Source of the DNA: Gari tellinella
Taxonomy: Eukaryota; Mollusca; Bivalvia; Cardiida; Psammobiidae
NCBI GenBank assembly: GCA_922989275.2
Contig: OV277868.1
Location: 52,388,216-52,452,215, forward strand
DNA: 64,000 nucleotides
Reading direction: 5' to 3'
The translations under genes were made by a program, and so were the position numbers. Positions 51,580 to 62,559 of the stretch are shown here, in pieces. Numbering within the stretch: position 1 is the stretch's first letter; each line of letters opens with the position of its first letter. The notes below the pieces were generated by a model that saw only the letters and a program-made list of their open reading frames with translations, searched no databases and was not told the DNA's origin.

Positions 51580-51815
51580 TTAACATTACCCCATAGCCTG
51601 ATTTTAGTTTGGAAGATAAGTGATGACAACTTAAAGCAGGTTAAAAGTAAAGTAGAAAGAGCATTAAGGTGTTTATTTTAAACCTGTTTTAAGCTACAAT
51701 CTGCTAGAATATAGAAAATAGTTCTTATCATACATATTGAAACTGTATAAATTGGAGCTATTTTCCTCAGTGGAGAAATAAATCAATGGTGTAAAAATGT
51801 GCATTAATGGGGTTA
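51580..51815. mobile_element. T1 MITE, diverged
   Basis: TTAACATTACCCCATAGCCT at the left and CATTAATGGGGTTA at the right. Core A reduced to GCAGGTTAAAAGTAAAGTAG with an imperfect mate. Confidence 0.6.
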
Positions 51816-52039
51816 CTAGTAGTCATTGGTAAATTACAATATGGTCCAGACTCAGTGTTGAGTGGCTATATATTCAATAAAGCAGCACTTAAATAAATGA
51901 TCTTTCATTTCTTTCTTGCACCAAAGAGACAGAATCTCAGAGCATGAAAGATGGACCTGTACTTCTGACATTCAGCAGCCCTGAGATAATATTGACCTGA
52001 CAAATGTGATGCAGACACCATGGCATTAATCTGAAAGCT

Positions 52040-52268
52040 TTAACCCATTGCATGCTGGGTAATATTTGGCAGCCATTTTAAAATGTCGTCTGCAGCAGGT
52101 ATAACTCAAATATTTGCAAAATATTTTAGGCAGTTTCTGATAGAATATTGACTTAGCAGCAAACAGTTTTGATCTCAGATCAGGCCCCACAATGTGGGGC
52201 CTGATCTGAGATCAAAACCGTTTGCCTAGAGGTACACCTAAAAGTGTATCCTGCATAAAATGGGTTAA
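52040..52268. mobile_element. T5 MITE: TTAA, ends CCCATTGCATGCTGG, perfect core B-like hairpin
   Basis: Left TTAACCCATTGCATGCTGGG, right CCTGCATAAAATGGGTTAA. The hairpin GCAAACAGTTTTGATCTCAG.. with CAGGCCCCACAATGTGGGGC at its tip has one mismatch in the stem. Only copy seen in the window. Confidence 0.72.
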
Positions 52269-52479
52269 CAGAACATTTCTCTACAGAATTTCTGTCTCTG
52301 ACATATAAATGTACTCAAGAAAATTGCATTAAGTCTTTCATCATTTGCTCTACAGAAGAACTCCTGGCTATACTCGAGTTCTCCATATAATTGGCACAAA
52401 ATGAATATCTATTGATTGTGTTGAATATACACGTGGCAGCTTAAAACAAGATGAATTTAAAATAAAGCAGAAAGCTCCA

Positions 52480-53010
52480 ATGAGGCTAAGGTTACAGGAG
52501 TTAAACTTTTCTCATTGTTCAAAGTTATGTGGGTTGCAAGTATGAAAGTTGTAGGTCAAAGGGAACAGTAGTTGTGAGCTCTTGTCAAAACTTTAGCACA
52601 CATTTCGAGACTTGAACACAGAGGTTAATGTCAAGGTCAAGGTCAAAATTTTCACATGGATGTTAAAGTCTTGAGTAGTTCCAAAATGGCAAAGGTATGT
52701 GTATTGCAAGAATGACAGCTGTAGGTCAGTTTTGAGCTCATTCAAAACTTAAACACAGAGGATTGAAGTCATTAAAGTTGAAGAGTCAAAACTGTCACAT
52801 GAACAGAAAGATCTTGTCTCAAGGTAATATGTGTGCTGCAAGTAGTTGAAAGCTGTATTTGAAGAAAATAGTAGCTGTGTGCAGCTTTAAATCTTAAATG
52901 CACGTATTGAAACATAAATGCAAAGGCTGAGGTCAAGGTCATTGGGGTAATAATTTTCACATTGATGGACAGGTCTTTTCTCAAGGTATGTGTTCTGCAA
53001 GTATTACAGC
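52480..53010. repeat. Degenerate tandem repeat with GGTCAAGGTCA blocks
   Basis: GTCAAGGTCAAGGTCAAAAT (52633), 'gaggtcaaggtcattggggt' (52931) and the phrase 'ctcaaggtatgtgt.ctgcaagtat' recur at a spacing near 150-300 bp. Similar in style to the pearl-type cores but without visible ends. Confidence 0.5.
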
Positions 53011-53442
53011 TATAGATTTAAGGGTGTAGAAGTTATGAATACTTTCTTGAAACAGCTAATATGAAAGGCAAGACCAACAAAGGGGTGACAACGTAAGATT
53101 TCCAGGACATTCTGGGTCTACACTGTTTGCTAAGACAACTAAACAGGGTTTAGATTATAATGCAGAATTGAATTAGCTTTCAAAATTGTTCAGCTTTATA
53201 AAAGAACCCTCACTACTGAAGAGACTGGCATAAGAGTAGGGTATCGCGCCCGGGTTTTCTCTATCCGCTTCCCTATCTCTGGGGTGTCCAATTAGCCCAT
53301 ATATGGCAGAAACGGACATTAACAAACAAACTACAGCTTGGCATTTTAACCAAAATCCAGGTGAAAATTTCCAACAAGATAGTTGGACCATACAAATGTT
53401 AACTTTCTTTTCTTTTTTTCTTGACTAATGCTAATAGTTTCC

Positions 53443-53694
53443 TTAACCCTTTACCTCATAGCCTGTTTATAGTTTTGAAGAAAGGTGCCCACCTAAAGCA
53501 GGTTGAAAGTAAAGCAGAATGTGCCTTAAGGCACATTCTGCTTTACTTTCAGCCTGCTTTAAGCTAAAATATGCTAGGCTATATAAATTATTTGTAATGG
53601 TAATTGTTGAAAAGGGTATAAACTGGAACTATTTTCTTCAGCGGAGGAATAAATTAAATACGCTAAAAGTCGCTTCTATGGGGGAAAGGGTTAA
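53443..53694. mobile_element. Complete T1 MITE
   Basis: TTAACCCTTTACCTCATAGC to GGGGGAAAGGGTTAA, core A hairpin perfect (GTGCCTTAAGGCAC tip). Confidence 0.8.
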
Positions 53695-53927
53695 AGCCTG
53701 CCAAAAAGTGAATAAGAATCAATGTGTCTGAAAAGGAGATCATTGATCAAACCTATTTCATTATCATTCTATGCAAACAAATATGCACTATAGTGTGCAT
53801 GCTACTTGGCAACTGTTACAAGCCAGGCATTTATCGACTGCAACTATCAGAAAACAACACTTGGAAATCAATGACCTGAAGTTGAAATATTACATAATCT
53901 TCAAAGAATAAGTTTTTTTCAAACCTA

Positions 53928-54155
53928 TGTACTTGTTTAAAATATGTTCATTACATTTGCAAACAGCGAAGACCCAGATTAGCGGGCGCCTATAGGAGCC
54001 CTCTGATCAGGGTCTACAATGTTTGCTTATTTTGACCAGTATTTATTAAACTTCCCAGAATTCCAAGTAGACTGGTTCAACTTCCATGTTTTGGTAACTA
54101 AAATGATCAACAAGGGAACATAACCCACAAGAGTTACTTAGTGTTGAAAGAGTAA
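53928..54155. mobile_element. T4 MITE, second copy
   Basis: Matches 24797-25041 across GTTCATTACATTTGCAAACA, the core B hairpin and the flank CCCAGAATTCCAAGTAGACT. Ends GTGTTGAAAGAGTAA. The hairpin has several unpaired changes. Confidence 0.6.
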
Positions 54156-54237
54156 ACTCTTCAAAACCTAGAGTGGATCCTGAAGCGAAAGGGCAAGGTG
54201 CCTCTGTTGTCTCAGGATAAGGTTAAATCATTGGGAA

Positions 54238-54471
54238 TTTGACCTTTTCCCCAAAAAATACACCTTTTTATGCCTTTAATTTATTCATTCAATGAAGTTA
54301 ATAGTTCCACTTTATACAGTCATGGATAAGTACCATACAAAATATTTACTATATCCTAGCAGGTGACAGCTAAAAGCTCATTGAAAGTAAAGCAGAATGT
54401 GCCTTAAGGCGCATTCTGCTTTACTTTCAACCTGCTTTAAGTTGTCACCTGTCTATGGGGTAATGGGTTAA
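54238..54471. mobile_element. T1 MITE
   Basis: TTGACCTTTTCCCC at the left, GGGGTAATGGGTTAA at the right. Core A hairpin tip GTGCCTTAAGGCGC. Confidence 0.7.
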
Positions 54472-54479
54472 AGTGGCAT

Positions 54480-54880
54480 TAAAATTTGGGTATACAGTAT
54501 GTAAAAGTGTCCTGAAGGATTTATGTGATCGAGGAAATGGTGTACTTAATACAGTGCATGTTTCTAGATCTGTTGCTTCAGAAACAGCCTATATGACTTC
54601 ACCATACATCTTCCTTTAGAATATATAGCTGTTCTACACAGATTCAGGCTATATAACACTATAGTATACCACCCGCCCATTGAGATTTTATAATCCATAA
54701 AATATCATGATCATAATACTTCAGACAAAGACGAGTTTTATATTGTTATCAGACAATTCCCCCAGTGATGGCTGGCATCCTCCCAAACATATGCTGATGT
54801 CAAAATAACAAATCCCTGAATCTGATCGGAGGAAATGGGCTATAAAATACCTCAATATAGGCCAACCTTGACTTGGACAC
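54480..54880. other. No feature recognised
   Basis: No hairpin, terminal repeat or exon-like frame that I can support on either strand. Confidence 0.4.
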
Positions 54881-54884
54881 AGCT

Positions 54885-55075
54885 CCCCCTGAGAGATATG
54901 GGGAGTTTTTCAAAATACTAAATTCCTTAACTCTCAACCAAACCCTATGTTGCAACTACTCATTGCTCATCTCGTCTCTTCAAGACAATTCTAATGAGTA
55001 GTGACATCATAGGGTTTAGTGGTGCCATGAAGGAGAAACTCTAAGAATTGTTTAGTTTATTTCCTACCCTTTTTG
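54885..55075. mobile_element. Decayed H1 element
   Basis: CAACTACTCATTGCTCATCT.. / ..GACAATTCTAATGAGTAGTG around 54955-55005 is core C. The ends are altered beyond confident placement. Confidence 0.5.
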
Positions 55076-55142
55076 AAGACATAAAGCCCAATAAATTTGT
55101 TTTCAATATACATGCAGTCAAACTTATTACAACAGCCACTGT

Positions 55143-55393
55143 TTAACTCTTTCCTCCCTGAAACTTTAAATGGAAAATTCCAGTTTCCATTTTAGTCTAG
55201 TCCATTTCTGACTTTTAAGGGTTGTTTTTGTCAATGTTTGGCATTGTGACAAACAGTGAAGAACCTGATCAGAGGGCTCCTTTCGGAGCCCTCTGATCAG
55301 GGTCTTCACTGTTTGCATAGGACAAGTGTACAATTCACATGTACACTGTTTGAAAAGCACGCCTATATGCGGGACTAGGGTTCAAAGAGTTAA
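55143..55393. mobile_element. Complete T3 MITE
   Basis: TTAACTCTTTCCTCCCTGAA to GGTTCAAAGAGTTAA, inverted relative to 12314. Core B hairpin perfect (GGGCTCCTTTCGGAGCCC tip). Confidence 0.83.
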
Positions 55394-55430
55394 AGAAGTA
55401 AGATCTCTCTAAAGGATAGGGATATTATGC

Positions 55431-55900
55431 TTAACCCTTTTCCCTTTAGAAACACCTTTTAGCACATTAAATCTATTCCTCTAGTCCAATTTAAACAGTC
55501 ATGAACATTTACCATAAGAAATATTTTCTATATCCTAGATGATGGTACATGTAGCTTAAAGCAGGCCTTACATTATTTATATATAGCATATTCTGCTTTA
55601 CTAACAAACTGCTTTAAGTGGTTATCTGTCTTAAAAAACAAAGAAACATACTAAGGGTTAAAAGATTTTCCTCAATAGAAGCACCTTTAATCCATTACGA
55701 CATAAATACACCTCTAACTTATTTCTCAACTGAAGATAATTAAGTTCCAATTTATACAGAAACTGTTGTGAATATCTAACATAAGAAATAATTTCTATAT
55801 TCTAGCAGCTGGAAACTTAAAGCAGGCTGAAAGTAATGCAGAATGCGCATTCATAAACACACAGGTTTGACTGTTTAAGATATAGAATATAGAAATTCCA
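55431..55900. mobile_element. Two decayed T1 MITEs
   Basis: 55431-55661 runs from TTAACCCTTTTCCCTTTAGA to CTAAGGGTTAA with a broken hairpin. A second starts near 55690 (CCATTACGACATAAATACAC) and stops after the first hairpin arm. Confidence 0.55.
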
Positions 55901-56113
55901 AGAAACGTTTTATCATCCCTGGAGCCGGAGAGTTTTACACATTGTTGGCATGCACAACAATCAATTTTTGTTTAATCTAGCAAAGACTCTGAGACTGTTT
56001 TCGAAGCACAAAAATAGCAAATGGCCTTGTTTTGTTGAAAACGTATGCAGGAAAGATTTTCACTTTTACTTCAATGTGCCTGGCTCAAGAAAGCTAGTCA
56101 GCAAAACAGTATA

Positions 56114-56312
56114 CAGGGCTCCAGATAAGAGGGAGACTAAACTAAACAAATCCAATGTTTGCTCACTTATTTCAGCACCAAATCCTATGGTGTCACTACA
56201 GTACTAGTTAGAATCGTCTTGAAGAGATGATTCTAATGAGTAGTAACACCATAGAGTTTAATGCAGAAATAACAATTTTACTTATGAAATACTCCCCTTA
56301 TCTGGAGCTCTG
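56114..56312. mobile_element. H1 MITE abutting the 56312-63256 terminal repeat
   Basis: CAGGGCTCCAGATAAGAGGG to CTTATCTGGAGCTCTG. Core C hairpin with a 7-bp insertion in one arm. Its last base touches the first G of the GGGGCCGTATTCC terminal repeat. Confidence 0.72.
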
Positions 56313-56499
56313 GGGCCGTATTCCAGTAGCATCTTAAGTTTTTCCTTATAGATAAGAAATTTCTTATAAAAATAATCTTACGTTAGAAAATAATTTCCTT
56401 AACCTTAAGTCGTATTCCAGTAGCCACTTAAGAAATTTCTTATATAAGAAATTTCTTAAAGTTAAGGAAATAGTGTAAGAAAATTCTAACGGCGTTGTC

Positions 56500-56945
56500 A
56501 AGCAGATTCGGTTTTCCCACGTCTTAAAATAGAATCGGAAGTGAGAAAACAGATGCGTGCGCATACTTTGCCTGTCTTTCTTTTAGACATCTTTAGCCTA
56601 CTCGCGACATGAAATGAAACGCATTTTAAGAGAAATGATAATACTACGATACACTTAAAACCGTCGTAGATATTATCGTAACTTATTCCCGAATAATAGC
56701 AAATCATCTGATTTTGCACTCTTCACCGTGTGGAGGTAAACTTTCTATTTTGTTTTCATGGCGGCCACCTGTCAAACGATAAATATCGCCGGTCAAACGT
56801 GTCTGTAAATCGGTGTAATTCCCTTCATAATGTACATGAATCTATGTTAGATGGAACAATCAATGCCGGTTCTAATGTGTAGAACCGCAGAGTAACGGCA
56901 TGCATCGTGTCAGGACTGAAAATCGGCAATCGGTAAGTGAATGTT
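56500..56945 (+). promoter_or_regulatory. CpG-richer segment ending in a consensus splice donor
   Basis: Higher CpG than flanks, with ATGGCGGCCACC at 56758 and a donor-like CAATCG|GTAAGTG at 56932. Resembles the first exon and promoter of a plus-strand transcript. No linked coding exon is proven; the exon-like segment at 60400 is one candidate. Confidence 0.3.
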
Positions 56946-57294
56946 TTTTTTTTATGTATAAATCAGAAGGGGGGGGGGGGGGGTTAAACGAAAACCGTTT
57001 CTCATTCTAATTGATAACGCTCGGCGTGTTGACGAACTTGACATACAACAGTCTCTAATGGAACTTTACACAAACTAGAAGCTTCAGCTACATAACGGAA
57101 CTATACTGTGTATAATTCTGTGCATGGTTACTCTCCGAGCTATATGAAAACAGGAACGTAGATTATATACGTTCCTGATGAAAATGAATCTATCAAAAAC
57201 GAGAGCATCGCATGTGGGTGCCAACGTTTGTTCTGTAATCCTAATACATTAACAAGGAGCAATGAGATATTCTTATTCACTTTGTCTGTCTTGA

Positions 57295-58582
57295 CTCTTT
57301 GTCCATATGTCTTCTGTGGGGCTCTAAATGACCTTGACCTTTGTCTGACATAATCTAACTTGTACTGAGCTCAAGACTACAAGAGCTATTTGCGTTGAGT
57401 GAACATGCCAAATGTAAAGTCTCTATCACACGCAGCTCCAAAGTTATGGCAAATGTTAAATTCAACCTATTTGACCTCTAAATGACCTCTACCTTTGTCT
57501 GCTATGGTCAAAGTTGTACTTAGCTCAAGAGCTTGTTACATTGAGTAGACATGCCACACAGAAGTCTCTATCTCATGCTGTTTTAAAGTTATGGGAAATG
57601 TCAAATTTGACCTGTAAATGACCTTGACCTTTTTCTGACATCACCCTACTTGTACTGAGCTCAAAAGCTACTTGGGTTGAGTACCCATAATGACATGTCA
57701 AATGTAAATTCTCTATCACATGCAGCTCCAAAGTTATGGGAGGCCAATGTTAAATTCAACTATTTGACCTTCACCTTTGTCTACAATGACCAAAGTTGTG
57801 TAATGAGCTCAAGAGCTTCTTCCCTTGAGCAGATAAGCCAAATATGAAGTATGTATCACATATCGTTTCTTGGTTAATAGAAATGTTAAATCAACCTTAG
57901 TTGATCTTTAAATGACCTTGACCTTTGTCTGACATGACCCAAGTTGTATTGAGCTCAAGAGCTACTTTAGTTGAATACACATGCCAAATATAAAGTCTTT
58001 ATCACATGCATTTCCAAAGTTATGGCCCATATTAAACCTACCATATTTTAACCTGAATGACCTTGACCTTTGTTGGATATGACCCAAATTTTACTGAGCT
58101 CAAGATCTATTTGAGGTGAGTACACACGCCAAATATAAAGTCTGTTAAGATTTCGGATGACAACGCAGACGCTGGAGTGATGACAATAGCTCGTAGTTTC
58201 TTCGAAACAGATGAGCTATTAAAAACCAATTTTGACCCACGGGGTATTATTTTAACAAACTTGATAGAGGACCTATAGGCGATGCTATGTGCCAAATATC
58301 TAAGCTCTGGCCCTTGAAGTTTTAGACAAGAAGATTTTTTAAGATTTCCTTATTTTTTCACTTTGGTTGCCATGGCAACCAGAGTTCTACATTGTTTTTA
58401 ATTCTTTGAACAAATTTGAAAGAGCTTGACCCAAGGAACATTTCTGTAAAGTTTGGTTGAAATCTGTCAAGCGGTATAGGAGGAGATGTAATTTGAAGCA
58501 ATTGTTAACGACGACGCACACCGCACGACGGACACAGGGCCATCCCAATAGCTCACCTTGAGTCTTTGGCTCAGGTGAGCTT
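57295..58582. mobile_element. Pearl-like element with about six 150-bp cores
   Basis: AAATGACCTTGACCTTTGTC recurs, with changes, at about 57326, 57477, 57612, 57765, 57909 and 58055. The end shares with 17706 the words ACGACGGACACAGGGCCATC and a hairpin AGCTCACCTTGAGTC..GGCTCAGGTGAGCT (58550-58581). The middle (58360-58400) contains TTGCCATGGCAACCAGAG, also found at 17490. Confidence 0.7.
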
Positions 58583-59073
58583 AAAAGTGGGGTGGGGGTA
58601 AATATTTTTAATAAATCCTATATTTATTGAATTTAATTATTTGTATTTAATATTTGATTTTATTTATATTTGCAAAGCAGTTGCAGCATTACCTGGAATA
58701 AGTCCTAAATGTTAATACAGATTAGATAGTAACAAGAAAGGGGCTGTACTAAATCCGCTAATGGAATGGTAGGTGTTTTCAAGTTCCAACTGGTAGATAT
58801 ACAGTCAATCTTGTATTAAGTGACAACTTGATAGGCTACCCATATGCAGTATCTAATACATTTGGCTACTTACAATAAAATGTAGGATAAAAATAATGCA
58901 GACAGTTCCGATTGAAAATTTCTAAATTGTTTCTATCCTATATTAGGAAGTCACCTGTCTTTAGAGGTATTCATGCCACTTGACTGAGTGGTCACTTATT
59001 ACAAGTTTGTCTGTATACATGTATACCTAATAGGGACCATCCATATGTCAGAAACATTTCCCTGATGTTTCCC

Positions 59074-59305
59074 TTAACCCATTACTCCATGGATACACCT
59101 TTAATTTATTCCTCGACTAAAGAAAACAGATCCACTTGATAAAGTAATTAATATGCACCATAAGAAATTTCTATATCTTAGCAGATGGTAGCTTAAAGCA
59201 GTGGGTAAAGTAGAATGCTCCCAAGGCCCATTCTGATTCACTTTTAATCTGCTTTAAGTGGTCATCTCATTCTGTCTTCAAAAACAGAAACATGTTATGG
59301 GTTAA
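59074..59305. mobile_element. T1 MITE
   Basis: TTAACCCATTACTCCATGGA to TTATGGGTTAA. The hairpin has several losses (GCAGTGGGTAAAGTAGAATG). Confidence 0.65.
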
Positions 59306-59534
59306 AGGGCCAGGAAAAACATCAAAGTTGTGTTATGCTGAAAAGCTGGTGTGTCACCATTTAACATGAAAGGGATGCATGAATGAGCAGTCAAATCAAG
59401 TGCTTTCAATAATCATATAATTTTACCACACAACTTTTGATTGGCACATTAAATACAAAATTCCTAAATGCACATGTATGTATATAAGACAGTAGAATGA
59501 CTATAAATAGTCTATATGTAAATTTCCATATTAA

Positions 59535-59602
59535 TCACTGTGACACTGCAATCACTTTGAAGGGGTTTTCATTGTGGGCAGCAAACTTCTGAGCATCTGT
59601 AT
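59535..59602 (-). CDS. Unassigned candidate terminal exon
   Basis: After a strong acceptor (long T-rich tract ending TTATTTTTCAG on the minus strand) the frame reads TDAQKFAAHNENPFKVIAVS then Q and TGA. Composition looks coding and is not repeat-derived. I do not recognise the family. An alternative reading uses a donor AAA|GTGATT inside it, which would make it an internal exon, possibly 5' to the septin P-loop exon, but it does not encode the expected septin N-terminus. Confidence 0.3.
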
Positions 59603-59694
59603 CTGAAAAATAATAAAATAAAAACAAAACAGTTTAATGTTCATTTTTAATGAATTGATTCAAGATTATGTGGCTTTCAGAAAATACAAACTGT

Positions 59695-59940
59695 TTACTC
59701 ATTGAACCCAGCTTTACATTGACAATTTCATGTTCTAATTAAGTCCAGTCTATTTTCTGCTAATTAAGTTTGTTTTTTTACACTTTTTTAAATGACAAAC
59801 AAAGCAGTCCCTGATCACAGGGCTCCTGTAGAAGCCCTCTGTTTTGGGAGTACACTGTTTGTATTAGACAAGTATACTATTCACAGTTACACTGTTTGTA
59901 AAGGATGAGTATGTTTGTCACTGAGGCTCAATGGGTAATA
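59695..59940. mobile_element. Degenerate T3 MITE
   Basis: 'tgacaatttcatgttctaattaagtccagtc' and GACAAGTATACTATTCACAG are T3 flanks. Core B survives as GACAAACAAAGCAGTCCCTG.. / ..TTGGGAGTACACTGTTTG. Confidence 0.6.
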
Positions 59941-59980
59941 TGTGATATCAGAAAGGAGAACAATACAGTATATTGACTTT

Positions 59981-60226
59981 TTAACCCATTACCCCATAGT
60001 ATGTTTCTAGAATGGAAGCTAGATCACCACTTACGGCTGGTTGAAAATAAAGCAGAATGTGCCTTAATGCGCATTCTGCTTTACTTTCAGCCTGCTTTAA
60101 GCTACCAACGACTAGAATAAAAAAATTATTTCTAATGTTAGTATTCACAACTGTATAAATTTGAACTATTTTCTTCAGTGGGGGATAGATAAACTATAAA
60201 GGTGTATTTATTGGGTAATGGGTTAA
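59981..60226. mobile_element. T1 MITE
   Basis: TTAACCCATTACCCCATAGT to GGGTAATGGGTTAA. Hairpin GGCTGGTTGAAAATAAAGCA.. with tip GTGCCTTAATGCGC. Confidence 0.75.
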
Positions 60227-60399
60227 ATCAAAATAACAAAAGCAAATCACTTTTAGTCTCATATATGTATTATATGAGACTAAACAGTATTTTGCTTTTG
60301 TAAAAGAATTTTTGAAAAAAGTATAAAGTAATATAACAATCAATTAAAATTTGAAATTATGTGTAAAATGAATTGATTTTTCCCCCTATGCTACTTCAG

Positions 60400-60544
60400 G
60401 TTCAAATTCAAGATTCAACCATTACCCCAGAGAAACTTCACCAATACAACTACAGAAGAAAACATATTCAGAGAGTGGTTTCAGCCAAAGACACCTTGTG
60501 TTTATATGTGCAGGAGCCCATATCTGGCTGAAGAAACTATGTGA
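60400..60544 (+). CDS. Unassigned candidate terminal exon
   Basis: A pyrimidine-rich acceptor (TTTTTCCCCCTATGCTACTTCAG) is followed by 47 codons in one frame: FKFKIQPLPQRNFTNTT, then EENIFREWFQPKTPCVYMC and RSPYLAEETM, ending TGA at 60542-60544. It is rich in W, P, C and charged residues like real coding sequence and is not part of any repeat I see here. The family is not recognised and no upstream partner exon was identified. Confidence 0.35.
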
Positions 60545-60549
60545 TGTAA

Positions 60550-60790
60550 ATGTAATGAGCAGTCACAGCATAATTTATAACCATATTTTATACATAAGCA
60601 AAACATAACCATATTTTATGCATAAGCAAAGCATAGAGGACACAGTGAATGTCAGTGATTAGCACAAATATTCCATAACAGCTAGATATACAGCATTCCC
60701 TCTCTTCAACGACACCCAATGGGAGACCCATATTGTGAGTGTTGTTTGGAGGGAGTCATTATAGGGAGGAACATTAAGACTTGACTTACA
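60550..60790. repeat. Short direct duplication, otherwise nothing
   Basis: ACCATATTTTATACATAAGC and ACCATATTTTATGCATAAGC lie 29 bp apart (60580 and 60609). No other feature seen. Confidence 0.5.
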
Positions 60791-60794
60791 TTAA

Positions 60795-60875
60795 TTAGCA
60801 AACAGCTTGAATCCAGATCAGACGCCCCGTTACACAGAGTCTCAGATCTGGATTCAAGCTGTTTGTCACTCGTCA
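60795..60875. mobile_element. Core B hairpin with T2-like flank
   Basis: AGCAAACAGCTTGAATCCAG.. mirrored by ..CTGGATTCAAGCTGTTTGTC, followed by a CACTCG flank as in T2. Ends not found. Confidence 0.6.
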
Positions 60876-61192
60876 TTGTATTATATAATTTTTATCAAAA
60901 TGTCCACTTACATATAACTTTGAGAAAAAAACAGCAGACAACAATTTTAAGTAAATTAATTGCAGCAGTAAAAGCGTTAGACATAATTGTCTTGTTTAGG
61001 GAACTGCGGCAAGGGTCGTTGTAAGGAGAGAGTCGTTGTTGGGAGGGAACCCTGTATAACTAAATACTAGATGGAGACATTAATGATTTAGGAATTATAT
61101 GTATTTGAAATTAGCAATTGCACTCTCAGAACAACTTCCAAGAAATATTTAAAATAGTGTTTAACTCATGATAAGTGCTACAGTTATAAATA

Positions 61193-61428
61193 CAGTGGAG
61201 AAAACGTTATTCTTTCCCAATAAACGCGTTTACGCTAAAACTATTATTTGCAGTGCAAACAGTTTGAAGCAAGATCAGACGCCGGGTAACCCGGCGTCTG
61301 ATCAGGCTCCAAACTGTTTGTCACCAAGATAAACATGAATTATCAGAATTGTCAAAAAGTTGTACTTTTCTACATTTTAGTGCTTTGCGTTTGCGTTTAA
61401 ACGGGAAAGAATAACAGATTCTCCACTG
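61193..61428. mobile_element. Complete M1 MITE with TA duplication
   Basis: TA|CAGTGGAGAAAACGTTATTC to GATTCTCCACTG|TA. Core B hairpin with GACGCCGGGTAACCCGGCGT tip and two arm mismatches. Confidence 0.82.
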
Positions 61429-61497
61429 TATGCATGAAATAAACTGTAAATCTTGAAATGATTTTGTTTGTTCTATTATCCCCTGAATTACAGTAGT

Positions 61498-61753
61498 CTA
61501 GAACTTGCTTAATTCACTTATGACGTGCACCCATGGAATTATGTGTATAATTCCGTGTTGCACCAGAGACTGAATTCGGCTGGTCACTTTATCCGACACC
61601 GACAAACCAGTCGTAACGCTATCCCGAAATCCTGAGGGCCAAGGACGGAAGCCGTTACTACCAATTTTTAATACTTTGGTCTTACCCGACCAGGGATTGA
61701 ACCTGCAACCTCCTGCACTGCAAGGGGACACTCTACCACTGAGCCATGCAGCC
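61498..61753 (-). mobile_element. tRNA-headed SINE
   Basis: On the minus strand, GGCTGCATGGCTCAGTGGTA (A box) starts at 61753 and GGTTCAATCCCTGG (B box) follows, giving a tRNA-like head. A body of about 180 bp (GGTAGTAACGGCTTCCGTCC and beyond) follows without coding capacity. This is the layout of a tRNA-derived SINE. Confidence 0.6.
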
Positions 61754-61830
61754 TGTAAATCAGAAGACTCTTAAAGAATTTTATCACATTAGGCAGGAAT
61801 ATATGAATAAATGGTGAGAGATTTATGTAA

Positions 61831-61906
61831 GCGGCCTGGTGGTTCAGTCGGTAGAACACTTTCCCTGTACGCAAGGTGTCCTGGGTTCGAGCCCGTTCTG
61901 GCTGCA
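61831..61906 (+). pseudogene. tRNA-derived sequence, GGCTGCA 3' end
   Basis: GCGGCCTGGTGGTTCAGTCG (A box region) and GGGTTCGAGCCC (B box), closing GGCTGC that pairs with most of GCGGCC at the start, then a TTTTTT terminator. The anticodon arm does not fold into a normal 5-bp stem with 7-base loop, so it is unlikely to be a working tRNA. Confidence 0.55.
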
Positions 61907-62108
61907 TTTTTTCTCACCATGTTACATTTGGGGCCCAACTTAAATAACCCGTAGGATAATAAAAAATAAAACATTATTATGTAACTCATAGAGTGTACAG
62001 AAATATTAATAAGAAACTCATGGAGTGTTCTTTTAAAAGAATTCAGGACAAACTCTTGTGTAGAGGGGGTGTGTGTAGCCGGGTTGAGTTTATGATTAAA
62101 TGGTGTAA

Positions 62109-62193
62109 GCAGTCTGGTGGCTCAGTCGCTTCGGTAGAGCACGTCTTGCCAAGTAAGCAAGGGGTCCTGGGTTCAAGTCCCGGTCTGGCTGCA
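62109..62193 (+). pseudogene. Second copy of the tRNA-derived sequence
   Basis: GCAGTCTGGTGGCTCAGTCG, B box GGGTTCAAGTCCC and closing GGCTGCATATTTTTCTCACC, as in the 61831 copy, with an extra stretch in the middle (CTTCGGTAGAGC). The shared 3' tail TTTTCTCACCATGT shows the two copies come from one repeat family rather than from separate tRNA genes. Confidence 0.55.
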
Positions 62194-62559
62194 TATTTTT
62201 CTCACCATGTAACACTCATTTATACAAAAATCATGTGCCGGGGCTATCTCCTATACCTTATCAGCTACTGCTAGGTAGATCTATAGCATTTTTTTTCCAT
62301 TTTTGTTGTGAGGGGTGGGGGGGGGGGGGGTGTTATTGTTTTTGCTCAGTCATCTGTCTGTACAGAAACTACCAAAGCCATTAGTCCACACATATACAGT
62401 TATCTAGAAGGGATTTATTTTTGGATAAACCGATGTCTAGGATGGCACTTGTCACAAATTCATCAAACAATGGGGTTCATTGATGTGACTACTTGGCCAT
62501 GTCTTTTAACTCTTTATCATGTATGGAATAATCTGTGTCACTGGGACTGTCGGTTTTAT

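Noticed and set aside
52772..53391. Reverse frames at 52772-52984 and 53173-53391, the second with GHPRDREADRENPG.
   Set aside because: The first lies in the degenerate repeat. The second has one odd CpG-containing stretch but no splice sites in phase and no family I can name.
55950..56207. 85-codon plus frame after an acceptor-like tract, with VENVCRKDFHFYFNVPG.
   Set aside because: The frame runs into an H1 MITE, no donor is found in phase, and no family is recognised; support too weak to call.
56971..56984. G homopolymers at 56971 and 62320.
   Set aside because: Simple low-complexity tracts; length in an assembly is unreliable and no structure around them suggests function.
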